The notes under the pieces are model-generated. The model was given only the letters and a program-made list of their open reading frames with translations. It had not been told where the DNA came from and made no database searches. A stretch of 64,000 bases of DNA from Candidatus Electrothrix scaldis (GTDB lineage Bacteria; Desulfobacterota; Desulfobulbia; Desulfobulbales; Desulfobulbaceae). Positions 53,703-63,867 of this stretch are shown in pieces; position 1 is the stretch's first letter; each line of letters starts with the position of its first letter. Position numbers and translations under genes: made by a program. The stretch is taken from positions 4,801,501 through 4,865,500 of the forward strand of contig CP138355.1 in assembly GCA_033584155.1 (NCBI GenBank), read 5' to 3'.

Positions 53703-53729
53703 TCCGGGTTCCATAAATTGGAGCCCGGA
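53703..53729 (+). terminator. Hairpin after the hypothetical gene
   Basis: TCCGGGTTCC-ATAAATT-GGAGCCCGGA, an almost perfect stem, 54 bases after the stop at 53649. No T-run follows, so factor-independent termination would be weak. Confidence 0.45.
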
Positions 53730-53928
53730 TCTACCTCACCGGATAACTCAAGCTCAGTGCAATCCAACACATCTCCTCACATACCACGACGGCTTTCCTT
53801 TCCACCCTTCCGTCATCTTCCCTTGCATTTTCCCAATCCATACGCTAGTGATTGAAGAGTACCGTTATGAAAACGGGCCCAAGTTCACCAGATTCACTTC
53901 ACGAAATTTACCATTGCACCATAAATCC

Positions 53929-56900
53929 ATGCGTACCCTTCTGCTCTTTTGCTATTTGCTTATCCCCCTGCTCTTTCCCTTTTCATTACAAGCACAAGGA
54001 ACTGAAGAAACTCCCGTTTCGGACACGCTTCCTCCCCCTCTGCACCAAGACATCCACATTTCCTTTGATCTTGCATCCTCGCTGATGCTGGGTAAGTCCA
54101 CCCTAATCCTGCCTCCAGAGAGGAAGCTCAAGCTCTCGTTAAACGAACTGGAGAATGTCCGCATAGAGCTCATAGAAGCCGAAACAACAGAGCCTGAAGA
54201 AAACGAGCAAGAGCCTATCCCGCAGGAAATAGCACCAAATAGCGACAACACCATCTCGCTCACCCCGGCAGCGCAAGAACGCCCCCTCTCCCTCACATGG
54301 CAGGTATCAGCTCCTGCGCCGGGGAGTTCCGGCAATCTCATCACCCCAGAGGGAATCACCCTAACTGGTTTCTGGCACCCAATGGCAGAGGAGAAGATGA
54401 CCTTTTCACTGAATGCGAAGCTGCCTCCCGGTTTCTCCGGCGTGACCGAGGCCAACGAACTAAAAATCATAGCAGAAGAAGACAAACAAGTCCTGAGAGC
54501 CACATCTCCCCAGCCACTTTCCTCCATCAATTTTGCGGCTGGCCCATACACCGTCCTTTCTCACCGGCTCAATAATCTCACAATCTATGGTTATTTTTTC
54601 CCAGAAGACGAAGAACTCGCCCCGGCCTACCTCAATAAAGCTGCGGAGTATGTGCAACGTTACGAGGATCTCATCGGACCTTTTCCCTATCAACGCTATT
54701 CCATTGTTGAAAACCGGCTACCCACCGGTTACGGCATGCCCAGCTTCACCTTGTTGGGGCAGGCTGTAGTTCGCTTGCCCTTTATCAAGGACACCTCCCT
54801 GGGCCATGAAATCCTCCATTCCTGGTTTGGCAATGCTATTGAAAATGGTGAGGGCGGTAACTGGTGCGAGGGCCTCACCACTCTGCTGGCAGACCAAACC
54901 TATGCTACAGAAAAAGGAGAAGGCACCGACTATCGCAAGAACCAACTCCTCCGCTATCAGGCCTATGTAGGGCAGGAGAACGATGTCACAGTATTCGATT
55001 TTCAACACGGTAGCGATTCCCAGCCGATGGCGAGAAAAATGCGTGCTATCGGGTATGATAAGGTCAGCATGCTCTTCCATATGCTCCGCAAGGAACTCGG
55101 TGATGAGCCTTTTCTTGCCGCACTCAGACAGCTCTATCAGGATAAAAAATATGCTGCTGCCAATTGGTCCGACCTGGAGAATGCCTTTGCCGTTGCCTCG
55201 GGTCGGGACCTCTCTCTCTTCTTCAGCCAATGGCTTTCCCGCGCTGACATCCCCTCCTTTACTGTAGAGCAGGTCGGAATGGAGCAAAAAGGAGGTAAGA
55301 GCGAGATCTCCTTTCATATCATCCAACAGACCGAGAAATCCTACCATTTTCGTCTTCCGGTCCAGGTGAAAACACGAACGGAGACCATCCGTGAAACCAT
55401 CGCTATCGACTCAGCAGACCAGGCAGTAACAATCACCGTGCCCAGCCTGCCCACGGAAATGATTATTGACCCGCAATATGACCTGATGCGGACATTAGAC
55501 GGGAAAGAACGCCCCCCGGTCTGGATGCAATTCATTGGAGCCAAGGAAAAGACAGTTGTCTTGCCAGAGAATGGCGCGGAGCTCTCCGCTTACCTTCCCC
55601 TGACTACGGAGCTTGAGCGCTGGGGCAGTACTATCGTCAAGCCGGAAGACGTAAAAAACAGTGAACTTTCGCAGGGAAGCTTCCTCTTCCTGGGCAGCTC
55701 AGTCCTGCGACAAACCCTTTTTGGAGCCTCCGAGGAACGGGTCACCGGTTTCAATCTTGATGTGCGGAAAAATCCCTTAAATCAGGAACAGGTCATGGTC
55801 CTGATATCCTCTGCATCTCTGGAAGAAAGCCAGAAGGCCTTGCCCAAACTCATGCATTATGGCAAGTATTCCCGCCTGCTTTTTCATGAAGGAAGAATCA
55901 AAAAGAAAGAGATAGCCTTGGCAGACAACGGCATCCGCCTGCCCCTGCTCAAACCACCCGTCGGCGTCCCGGCCCCGCAGATGCAGGAGTTCTCAGTCAT
56001 CCTCAATGATATATCGCAAAGCAAAATTATCTATGCAGGAGAAACCCATACAGATTACGGGACCCACCTGCTCCAGTTGCAGGTCCTCCAGGCCCTGCGG
56101 GAACAGCTGGTGCAGGAAGGGCGTGGTGATAATCTGGTCATAGGGATGGAGATGTTTCCCCGTAGCTCTCAACCCGCCCTGGACGGCTTTATCAATGGAA
56201 CCATCGCTACTGAACAGGATTTTCTTCGCCTCTCAGATTATTATAATGTCTGGGGCTATGATTATCGTATGTACCGGGACATCATCAATTATGCCAAGGC
56301 CCACCGTATTCCTCTCATCGGGCTTAACCTGAATAAAGACATTGTCAGTAAGGTATTTCAAACGGGTTCAACCGACGAACTGACACCGGAGCAATACAAC
56401 GAGGCAGCGCCGGACCGCAATCTGGACATTGCTGGATATCGTGAACGCCTTATCCAGATCCATGCTCTGCATAAGGAGAAGGATGAGAAAAACTTTGGTG
56501 GCTTCCTGCAGGCCCAAGCCATGTGGGATGAAACTATGGCCGAATCCATAGTGAAGTATCTTCAGGCCCATCCTGAGAAAAAAATACTGGTGCTGGCAGG
56601 AACCGGCCATGTGTATAAGGACAGCGCAATTCCGCCTCGGGTGGCCCGCAGGATGGAAGCACGCCAGTCCGTGCTCATTGCCAATAACGGCCAGGTCACT
56701 GGGAGAGAAAAGGGTTGGCAGGCCGATTATCTGATATTCACTGAGGAGGTGGATCTTCCCCCTGCTGGTAAGATCGGGGTAGCGCTGAAGGAAGAGAAGC
56801 AGACCAAGGACCGGCCTTCCCGAGTTGAGATTACAGATATCAGCCCCTTAAGTAAAGCTGGTGAGGCAGGCCTACAACAGGGTGATGTTATCCTGGCTGT

Positions 56901-57036
56901 GGATAATTCGCCAATTACCACCATCGGTGATTTAAAAATAGCTCTTCTCGATAAAACGCCAGGCGAGACGGTTCAGCTCAATATTGTCAGGAAGAATAAA
57001 GTGATGAATATCAAGGTGGAATTATCTGATACCTAA
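53929..57036 (+). CDS. M1-like metallopeptidase - ChaN domain - PDZ fusion protein
   Basis: From ATG 53929 the product has 1035 residues and a signal peptide (RTLLLFCYLLIPLLFPFSLQAQ); GTG 53848 would bury it. Residues about 150-470 form an M1/M61-like zinc peptidase with H293-EILH-297 and E314 (16 residues between, against 18 in classic M1) and the GYDKVSM tyrosine region. Residues about 695-930 match ChaN/DUF399 (IIYAGETHTDYGTHLLQLQVLQAL, VIGMEMFPRSSQPALDGF, GTGHVYKDSAIPPRVARR), a haem-binding lipoprotein family. The last 90 residues are PDZ (GLQQGDVILAVDNSPITTIGDLKIAL). It is probably periplasmic. The final codon and stop come from the IS1380 copy; the old end lies at 58708-58755. Confidence 0.85.
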   Translation: MRTLLLFCYLLIPLLFPFSLQAQGTEETPVSDTLPPPLHQDIHISFDLASSLMLGKSTLILPPERKLKLSLNELENVRIELIEAETTEPEENEQEPIPQEIAPNSDNTISLTPAAQERPLSLTWQVSAPAPGSSGNLITPEGITLTGFWHPMAEEKMTFSLNAKLPPGFSGVTEANELKIIAEEDKQVLRATSPQPLSSINFAAGPYTVLSHRLNNLTIYGYFFPEDEELAPAYLNKAAEYVQRYEDLIGPFPYQRYSIVENRLPTGYGMPSFTLLGQAVVRLPFIKDTSLGHEILHSWFGNAIENGEGGNWCEGLTTLLADQTYATEKGEGTDYRKNQLLRYQAYVGQENDVTVFDFQHGSDSQPMARKMRAIGYDKVSMLFHMLRKELGDEPFLAALRQLYQDKKYAAANWSDLENAFAVASGRDLSLFFSQWLSRADIPSFTVEQVGMEQKGGKSEISFHIIQQTEKSYHFRLPVQVKTRTETIRETIAIDSADQAVTITVPSLPTEMIIDPQYDLMRTLDGKERPPVWMQFIGAKEKTVVLPENGAELSAYLPLTTELERWGSTIVKPEDVKNSELSQGSFLFLGSSVLRQTLFGASEERVTGFNLDVRKNPLNQEQVMVLISSASLEESQKALPKLMHYGKYSRLLFHEGRIKKKEIALADNGIRLPLLKPPVGVPAPQMQEFSVILNDISQSKIIYAGETHTDYGTHLLQLQVLQALREQLVQEGRGDNLVIGMEMFPRSSQPALDGFINGTIATEQDFLRLSDYYNVWGYDYRMYRDIINYAKAHRIPLIGLNLNKDIVSKVFQTGSTDELTPEQYNEAAPDRNLDIAGYRERLIQIHALHKEKDEKNFGGFLQAQAMWDETMAESIVKYLQAHPEKKILVLAGTGHVYKDSAIPPRVARRMEARQSVLIANNGQVTGREKGWQADYLIFTEEVDLPPAGKIGVALKEEKQTKDRPSRVEITDISPLSKAGEAGLQQGDVILAVDNSPITTIGDLKIALLDKTPGETVQLNIVRKNKVMNIKVELSDT

Positions 57037-58706
57037 ATCCTGCAATTGATCTTTTTGGCTCAAATGACTAACCATTTGGTGTTGTAGAAAACCAAAAATT
57101 CTGAAAATAGTTATCAGTTGATAGTAAAAAACACCGAAAAGTGCTGTTTCCAGATAAGCAGATGCCTCTTTAAGGCTGATCAAGTAGAATATTTTGCCCC
57201 ACAAGACGCACTAATCCTGTTGATGGAAAAAAATATTTCAAAAAAAGAGGTAGTAGTGCTGGTCAGTACAGCCCCACCGCCACCCAGTCATCCCACTGAG
57301 TGGAATACAGCATTCGTTCGGGAACAAATAGCTTTTGCTGCCGTCCACCAGTAGTATACTTCCCAGCCACCCGAACGAGAAATGTACGAATTGTACCTGG
57401 CTCCCAGCGACGTAATACAGCATTACCGCTCAATAAAGCCATCCATCGTATCGTGTTGTATGCCAGAATAGCAGTTTGAAACAACACACTATTTGCCCAG
57501 AAATCTTCTGTCTTGATATGTACCAACGCAGTCTGGTTTTTTGCTTCCTCAATCCAGGTTTCACAAGTTGCTCGTTGGCCGTATCGTTTGTGGACCTGCC
57601 ATGGATCAGCAATCTCACTGACCACATAACAGAAGTAATCGAACTCCTTCATCTCAAACAGGGTCGCTGGTTTTGCCGGGTCAGCCGGTTTCTCTCTGCG
57701 GACCGCAACAAAGAGTCGGGTCGAAGACCAGGTCGTACATTTATGAAAAAAGATACATTGTTCCCAACCGGCCTGCCCGGGGACCGGCTCCCAGGATTGT
57801 TTGGACAGAAGGGTGACCAGCCCCTTGAGCTTAACCTTGATCAGGTAACTATGACCATACTGATCCAAAAGATCAAGCAGGGCACCAACAAAAAAAACCG
57901 CTGTCGCCCCTGAACAAAATCCGGGTTCCATTGGGAAGGTGTGCCAGAAGTTGCTTGGTAAACTCGACAATACCATTACTTGTATAGGCATTGCCGCATC
58001 GAAGCCACCCTTGCAATATCTCTTTGCTTTCAGCGCAAAATGCAAGCAGAGGATGATACGATTTTGCACCGCGTTTATGTGGATTAAACCCTTTGGCCGC
58101 TCCTTGCTGAGAACCGTATACCGTCTTTTCTGTGGAATCCACATCAACAACCAGACAGTGGGCTGCACCGACTTTACTTTTCCCGGATCGCAATCCCTTA
58201 CGCCACATGCGAGCACGCAACCGATGATTAAGAACTTCCAGGTTATTGATATGACGATAGCTGAATGTTCGAAAAAGGCGGCCAAAGGTTGTTTCGTCCG
58301 GGATTAACCGCCATCCTGCTATCCGGCAAAGTACGCTATCTGCCCAGACTGTTGCAATATTGCTGATAGAACGAGCTCCGCCGATAATAGCTATCAAAGG
58401 GAGAAATATTATATCAACTGCATCATAAGTGGCGGTGGCTCCGCGTTGATGTTCTAAAGTTTCCTGGATAAGCTGGCCAACATTATGTTTTTGCAGGAAC
58501 TTTACGGCAGGAATCAAGCCTGCCTGTGCTGTAACCCCTTTTGCTCCTTTATTAATTTGTATTTTTTTGGGCGAGACTCGGGCAGATCGTTTATTCTGTT
58601 TAGACTTCATAAAAATAGTGACCCTCTTCTGTAGTAATTTTACCTTTAACATATTGAGGATTATACTATTTTTACGATACCCTTTCAACTAATTGCAGGA
58701 TTTAGG
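57032..58706 (-). mobile_element. IS1380-family insertion sequence, copy 2
   Basis: 1675 bp, the same ends as copy 1, with target duplication TGATA (57027-57031, 58707-58711). It differs from copy 1 by an extra A in a poly-A run (57890-57897) and at least one substitution (T at 57476 where copy 1 has C). The near identity points to recent transposition. Confidence 0.92.
57263..58610 (-). pseudogene. IS1380 transposase, frameshifted copy
   Basis: The sequence equals the intact transposase at 44929 except for one added A in a run of A (eight here, seven in copy 1), which breaks the frame after ILFRGDSGFF. The N-terminal part ends at 57873; the C-terminal part is open separately. It could be a true mutation, slippage-tolerated, or a homopolymer sequencing error. 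Copy 1 could act on this element in trans. Confidence 0.8.
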
Positions 58707-58707
58707 T

Positions 58708-58755
58708 GATATGGAAAAAACGGCTATGATGCCGCCGGGGCACCCGAAGAGGTAG
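58708..58755 (+). pseudogene. Displaced 3' end of the M1-ChaN-PDZ gene
   Basis: Reading on from the target duplication gives GAT-ATG-GAA..., that is D-MEKTAMMPPGHPKR-stop, in frame with the PDZ gene if the IS is removed. The pre-insertion protein therefore ended 14 residues later than now. The strand of the gene and the TGATA duplication make this reconstruction direct. Confidence 0.75.
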
Positions 58756-58778
58756 AGAAAGGCCGGAGAAATATTCGA

Positions 58779-60821
58779 CTACCGCCTGGGAACCACGGCA
58801 TAGGCAGTTAAATTCTTCGACAAGGCTTTTTTCTCAATATACCATTCCTTTTTCGGCAGACTTAAAAGATACGATGCTATTTTCTTATTGGCCCTATACA
58901 AGTATCGTTGTTGCCTAAAAACCGATTCGACCTGACTCGGAGCAACCATCGCAAAGGCAGAAACAATATCTTGGGGTTGCAAAACTTTTTCCCGATCAAG
59001 CAGAACCAAATACTGCCTGTCAGGTGCAAAGGACTTGATAATTCTCCTATTACTACTCACCGTGTATACTGTAACCGGACTCTCCAGTGGGAGAACATTG
59101 GGAACAATTTCTCCCTGGTTCTGCCAGCCAAGAAAATAGCGACTCACTATGGTGAGGGGCAAATCTTCTGTAAAAACTCCGAGCAAACCACAAATAGAGT
59201 TATTGGAATCACGACCGCATTCCTGCTGCGAATCGGTTTTCTCCTTGCTTTCCCCAATAAATCTGACCGTCTCAATCAATAAGCTCTCTGCACTGCTCTG
59301 TAAGGCTGGATGCGCTGGGGGATGCAGGATTTCCCAACACGCGATTACAAACATACAGAGGAACACGCCCCCTCGAAGAACCCGATACTGTCTGATCCTG
59401 TCGTACACTAAACCAGCAAGCACTCCAGAAAGACAGCAGGTTGCAACGAGTAAACTCCAGCCTTCTCGCTGATAGGAAGAGAATTGCAAGAAACCGCTGG
59501 AGGCCTGCACCGTGGTCAGAGCGCCCCAGGTCCCGAGAATTGTAATGCCTATATGCTGACGAAAAACACCGTAGCCCAAGCAAATGAGGTAAAGGACCAA
59601 TAAGGCCCAGCCCATCAGATCAATAAAAAAATTACCAAAGCCAAAGCGCTTAATCGTAAAAAAGTCCACGACAAGCTGAAAGTACGGGCTGGCAAGAACT
59701 ATCTCAACATACTTATTATGAGTAACCGAGGTTTTCTTGCTGACTTGCTGCACCTTATGCACCACCTTCTCTGTGGTCGCCTTTTCTTCACCGCCGTACT
59801 GGATGAGCACTCGGGCGGTATTAAAACGCTGCCCAGAACCTGCCTGCCAAAAATGGAAGCTCGCCAGCAGGACAGCAGGCAAACACAGCAAGATAAGAAA
59901 TAAGGTTTGCCGCAACCACTGCCGACGTGTCCGTAACAAAGCAACAAGGCGCTCTATAAGAAAAATGATGAAGATATGAAGCAGCATCATAGGGACAGAG
60001 GCTGCTAAGCCCAGCAAGGCTATGATAAAGAGCAAAGTCAGACCGAGTATATTTCCCTCTTTTTTTTCAGCAAGAAGAGCGTATAAATACAGGATACAGG
60101 GAATAAGCAGTAAACCGAACTGATTGGCAAAGGCCCCTATCCCTGTTTTTATGAGGATATTCATGCCAGGAAAACAGGCCGCGCAGAAGCTGCCCAAAAG
60201 CGCAGGACGCCGGTTCACGAGCCGTTCAAGCACAACATAGATCGCCAGTACCAAAGCTGTCCCGAAAAAAGCCCCGGCAAAACGGGCTACGAGGTACGGA
60301 TCAAGCCCAAAAAGCAACACAGGTAGAGCTAAGAGCCAGTGATACCCCGCCGGATAGACAATATTAAAAATCTTACCATGTTCGGAGAGATGACGAAGAT
60401 AATGAAGATGGGTGTAGGCATCAGATTGGCCTAAGGCTGCGGTCTGTAAAGGATGGATAGAGCGGACAGCAAAGGCGGTAATCAAAACCAGCAAAAGGGG
60501 TAAGGCACTCTTTATCCAGTCTTTGGTAAAAATCCGTTGAACAGACTGACGTAAACGAGGAGACAGAAAGGAGACCAGAGAGCCTCCTGTCAACAAACAA
60601 AGATACACTGCCGCTTCGGTCCCAGGGGCGTGTCCCACCACATGTGACCAAACCAACCCAATGGTGGCTTGGCTACCAGTACCAACCAGAAGTGCCCCAA
60701 GCAGGGTTTCCGACCAGTCGCGTTTTGGCAAGAGAAGATGAGCAATGGGCAAAGGCAAAAGCACCAGAAGGACAAAAAGGCTTGCTGTTACGGTGCCCAT
60801 GTGAAGAAAGAGTGATGCCAT
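58779..60821 (-). CDS. Polytopic membrane protein, GT-C-like
   Basis: A 680-residue protein with about 12-14 hydrophobic segments in the first 500 residues and a soluble C-terminal part. The loop GQSDAYTHLHYLRHLSEHGKIFNIVYPAGYHWLLALP after the third or fourth helix has the acidic/aromatic character of GT-C glycosyltransferase first loops (D, H, Y and PAG motifs). ArnT/PMT-type transfer from a polyprenyl-linked sugar is plausible but not proven. It lies at the downstream end of the polysaccharide cluster. Confidence 0.65.
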   Translation of the reverse strand: MASLFLHMGTVTASLFVLLVLLPLPIAHLLLPKRDWSETLLGALLVGTGSQATIGLVWSHVVGHAPGTEAAVYLCLLTGGSLVSFLSPRLRQSVQRIFTKDWIKSALPLLLVLITAFAVRSIHPLQTAALGQSDAYTHLHYLRHLSEHGKIFNIVYPAGYHWLLALPVLLFGLDPYLVARFAGAFFGTALVLAIYVVLERLVNRRPALLGSFCAACFPGMNILIKTGIGAFANQFGLLLIPCILYLYALLAEKKEGNILGLTLLFIIALLGLAASVPMMLLHIFIIFLIERLVALLRTRRQWLRQTLFLILLCLPAVLLASFHFWQAGSGQRFNTARVLIQYGGEEKATTEKVVHKVQQVSKKTSVTHNKYVEIVLASPYFQLVVDFFTIKRFGFGNFFIDLMGWALLVLYLICLGYGVFRQHIGITILGTWGALTTVQASSGFLQFSSYQREGWSLLVATCCLSGVLAGLVYDRIRQYRVLRGGVFLCMFVIACWEILHPPAHPALQSSAESLLIETVRFIGESKEKTDSQQECGRDSNNSICGLLGVFTEDLPLTIVSRYFLGWQNQGEIVPNVLPLESPVTVYTVSSNRRIIKSFAPDRQYLVLLDREKVLQPQDIVSAFAMVAPSQVESVFRQQRYLYRANKKIASYLLSLPKKEWYIEKKALSKNLTAYAVVPRR

Positions 60822-60854
60822 AGCCCTATAATGAGCAAAAAATCGGAGCGAGCT

Positions 60855-61556
60855 CTACAGATATTTCTGCACTGAGAGTTTCAGTGACTCGGGAATTAAC
60901 TTAAATAATGACGACGGAATTTTGGCTTTCAGACTATTCAGTCGATTACTTTTGTTCAAGAAAGCTCTGTTATACCCTTGGTCCCACCAGCCGTCCGCCA
61001 GAGGATCAAAGACAGGAGCTTCCGTTCGGCGAAAAAATGTTGTTTTCCCAAGCACCTCTATGCACTCAAACATATCATCTGCACTGAGAATTTCTGCCAT
61101 TCTCTTAATAGAGGGGATATTGGTATCATCAAGGATTAATAAGGCATTCTCGGCAAGGTGAGGGTAAATATAATAATATTCCAACTCGGGAAAGGGATAG
61201 CCGTGCGGTCCATCAATCAAGGCAACCTGCAATGGTTTTGTGAAGGTAAATGCCGGAACAGTTTGCTGGGTTGGACCATTTATAAGTTCAGTACTTTCCT
61301 GGCGAAAAAGGCCAGACTCCCGTACCTTAGTCAGGCTTTTTCCCACATCAAGGGCAAAGGCTAGATGATGTTCGGATATTTGTGAAAAAAACAGCGTGGA
61401 TTTCCCTGCACCTGTTTCCATGCTATAGTGAATGGGGGCTATTTGATCGCAGTACTCCGCTATCCTCTTCAACACTGCATCAGATAAAGGGCCGGAACCA
61501 TGCCAATCAGCAGGCAAGGCATTTATCTGAGCTAATACGTTTTGATAATCAGGCAT
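60855..61556 (-). CDS. SAM-dependent methyltransferase-like protein
   Basis: A 233-residue protein. HYSMETGAGKSTLFFSQISEHHLAFALDVGKSL resembles the SAM-binding E/DxGxGxST loop of Methyltransf_24-type enzymes, and VALIDGPHGYPFPELEYYYIYPHLAENALLILDDTNIPSIKRM carries the DGxHxYE-like block and the acidic LDD strand. ATG 61556 (MPDYQNVLAQINAL) is preferred to the upstream TTG. In this cluster it could methylate a sugar of the surface polysaccharide. Confidence 0.75.
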   Translation of the reverse strand: MPDYQNVLAQINALPADWHGSGPLSDAVLKRIAEYCDQIAPIHYSMETGAGKSTLFFSQISEHHLAFALDVGKSLTKVRESGLFRQESTELINGPTQQTVPAFTFTKPLQVALIDGPHGYPFPELEYYYIYPHLAENALLILDDTNIPSIKRMAEILSADDMFECIEVLGKTTFFRRTEAPVFDPLADGWWDQGYNRAFLNKSNRLNSLKAKIPSSLFKLIPESLKLSVQKYL

Positions 61557-61696
61557 TTCCAATAAATTCTCTGCATTTTATGAATATGGTCGGTAAAGCC
61601 AATCAAGCTTCCCATCCTTTATGTTCTATTGCCCATTCCGCTGGGCCAAAGGGCGTTACCTAACTGCCTCTTTGACAACAGAAATTGCTGAAAGAT

Positions 61697-62704
61697 TTAA
61701 ACTCGGATATCTCGACCCTTATATCCATCAGCAAGGCCGATGAAAAAACTGAGAAAAAGGAGCATACGCCATTGCAAAGGGGATGCTTTGTTCCCAGAGC
61801 CCTCTTGTCTTCGCAACCAATTCCATCCCCATATTCCCCAAGGAGCAGAGCAAAACAAAACCAAGAGCCTACGCAGTCCCCGCTTGAGGACCCCGTCTGC
61901 TTGTTTAACCTTAGCCCAAAATAATCTGGCAGAATAGCCCATCAGATAGACCCGTCGGGTGATCCCCTGCACGGTCAGCATATGCCAATGAAAGCCTTCG
62001 GCAGCAGGGTCATAGATCAGACGCATTCCCTGCTCAGCAAGTCGATAGCCTAACTCCAAATCTTCGTGGGAGGCATAGGGAAAGGATTCATCGAACCAGC
62101 CACTTTGCTCCAACAACGAGGTTTTCACCGACACATTACAGGTATAGAAAAAAATCGGGCCAGCCTCTTTTCCCGGGGTCAGAGCGGCATAGTTGAAAAA
62201 ATAGGCTCTGCCTTCTGTTGCCAGCCACAGCATGAAGGGATTAGGTTGCAGAGCTTCAGGAAAAGAGACATATCCTAACAAGGCTTTTTCCTTTTCAGGA
62301 TGCTGCTCATGAAAGGCAAGATGCCGCTCTATCAGAGTCTTGCTTGGTTCGATGTCATCGCCGGTGATAAACACCGCCTTGCCACGTATCATGGAGAGCC
62401 CGATATTGCGGGCCCGGGCCGGACCACCGTTCTCCTTCAATAAGGCATAACTGAACATCAATCCTGTCTGAGCAGCAAACTGCTCCAACACCTCAGCTGT
62501 CCGATCTGTCGAGCCGTCATCCACTACAATTATCTCGTACTTCTCCTTATCTGCGCTCTGTTGTTCAAGCCCTTGGAGGGTACGTTGCAAAGCAGCATAC
62601 CTATTAAAGGTCGGGATGAGAATAGAGAGCTCCAGATCTTCAGAAAAACTAAAGGAATTACTTTGACCAATTATCCTGATGTCTTTTCGCCTGTCCCTTT
62701 GCAT
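61697..62704 (-). CDS. GT2-family glycosyltransferase
   Basis: A 335-residue protein. LSILIPTFNRYAALQRTLQGLEQQ, EIIVVDDGSTDRTAEVLEQ, NGGPARARNIGLSMIRGKAVFITGDDIEP (the DxD-like GDDIE) and SHEDLELGYRLAEQGMRLIYDPAAEGFHWH (acceptor ED motif) are a full GT-A set. A hydrophobic C-terminal region (LRRLLVLFCSAPWGIWGWNWL... MLLFLSFFIGLADGYKG) likely binds the membrane. It lies 26 bases after the UDP-galactopyranose mutase gene. Confidence 0.92.
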   Translation of the reverse strand: MQRDRRKDIRIIGQSNSFSFSEDLELSILIPTFNRYAALQRTLQGLEQQSADKEKYEIIVVDDGSTDRTAEVLEQFAAQTGLMFSYALLKENGGPARARNIGLSMIRGKAVFITGDDIEPSKTLIERHLAFHEQHPEKEKALLGYVSFPEALQPNPFMLWLATEGRAYFFNYAALTPGKEAGPIFFYTCNVSVKTSLLEQSGWFDESFPYASHEDLELGYRLAEQGMRLIYDPAAEGFHWHMLTVQGITRRVYLMGYSARLFWAKVKQADGVLKRGLRRLLVLFCSAPWGIWGWNWLRRQEGSGNKASPLQWRMLLFLSFFIGLADGYKGRDIRV

Positions 62705-62730
62705 AGAAAAAACTACTATTCCGCGCTCAA

Positions 62731-63867
62731 TCAGTTGTTCCTTTGTATGAGATCCTTATACACAGTCAATGCCATTTCTATGGTCTGGTCCATATCATAA
62801 TACTTATAATCGCCTAGTCTTCCACCTATAATAACATTTGTTTTTTTCTTCTCTTGCAGATAATGTGCAAGCATCTCAGTGTTACGCGAGTCCATGATAG
62901 GATAGTATGGATTATCCTCTCCTTGCTTAATAGAGTATTCCTTGATAATCATAGTCTTATCTTTTGGATAAGCTCTTTCAGGATGCAAATGCCTGGGCTC
63001 GTGAATTCGAGTGTACGGGACAGCTTGTTCAGCGTAGTTCATGACAGATGTTCCCTGGTAATCTTCGACCTCTATGATCTCTTTGTCAAAATCCAAACTC
63101 AACCATTCAAGCCTTCCGTACTTATAATCAAAAAATTTATCAACTGGCCCACTATATATCACAGTTGTTGTTTCTGGAATCTGGTCTTTTATTGCAAAAT
63201 AATCTGTATTCAACTGGAGAGTAATACGATCATTTTGCAGCATGTTTTGAAAAATTTCCGTATATCCATTGAGCGGCACCCCTTGCCAACGATCAAAATA
63301 ATAACTCTCATTATAATTCGTTCTAAAGGGCAATCTGTTTAAGATAGATTCAGGCAGCTGTACAGGATACTTATGCCATTGTTTGAGAGTATACTCTTTG
63401 ATAAAAGCCTCATAGAGAGGTCTCCCTATCATAGAAATGGCTTTTTCTTCAAAATTCCTGGGCTGCTCTATAAGATCTTTTTCCCGTTCCCGGCGGAGGA
63501 ACTCTTCCACCTCATATGGCTTGAGATTTGTATTATAAAAGGAATTAATGGTTTCCAGATTAATAGGCATCTGGTACACCTTTCCTTTATAGGTCGTAAG
63601 CACCTGATGAAAATACCCATTAATCTCTGTAAATTTGGTTAAATAATCCCACACCTCTTTCTTTGAGGTATGAAATATATGGGTTCCATAGGTATGGTAA
63701 TGAATACCTGTCTGTTCATCATCTTCGGAAGAGCAATTTCCTCCGATATGCTTTCTGCTATCGATAACCAAGACCTTTTCCTGGAGGTCATTGGCAAGGC
63801 GCTCTGCGATTACCGCACCAAAAAAACCAGCGCCAACAACCAGGTATTTCACACCATTAAGATCCAT
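62731..63867 (-). CDS. glf: UDP-galactopyranose mutase
   Basis: A 378-residue flavoenzyme converting UDP-galactopyranose into UDP-galactofuranose for surface glycans. KYLVVGAGFFGAVIAERLANDLQEKVLVIDSRKHIGGNC is the FAD-binding Rossmann start, YGTHIFHTSKKEVWDY the substrate-side motif, and NVIIGGRLGDYKYYDMDQTIEMAL the C-terminal flavin contact. Length is standard (about 370-390). AAAGGAG precedes ATG 63867. It shows that galactofuranose is part of the polymer made here. Confidence 0.96.
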   Translation of the reverse strand: MDLNGVKYLVVGAGFFGAVIAERLANDLQEKVLVIDSRKHIGGNCSSEDDEQTGIHYHTYGTHIFHTSKKEVWDYLTKFTEINGYFHQVLTTYKGKVYQMPINLETINSFYNTNLKPYEVEEFLRREREKDLIEQPRNFEEKAISMIGRPLYEAFIKEYTLKQWHKYPVQLPESILNRLPFRTNYNESYYFDRWQGVPLNGYTEIFQNMLQNDRITLQLNTDYFAIKDQIPETTTVIYSGPVDKFFDYKYGRLEWLSLDFDKEIIEVEDYQGTSVMNYAEQAVPYTRIHEPRHLHPERAYPKDKTMIIKEYSIKQGEDNPYYPIMDSRNTEMLAHYLQEKKKTNVIIGGRLGDYKYYDMDQTIEMALTVYKDLIQRNN

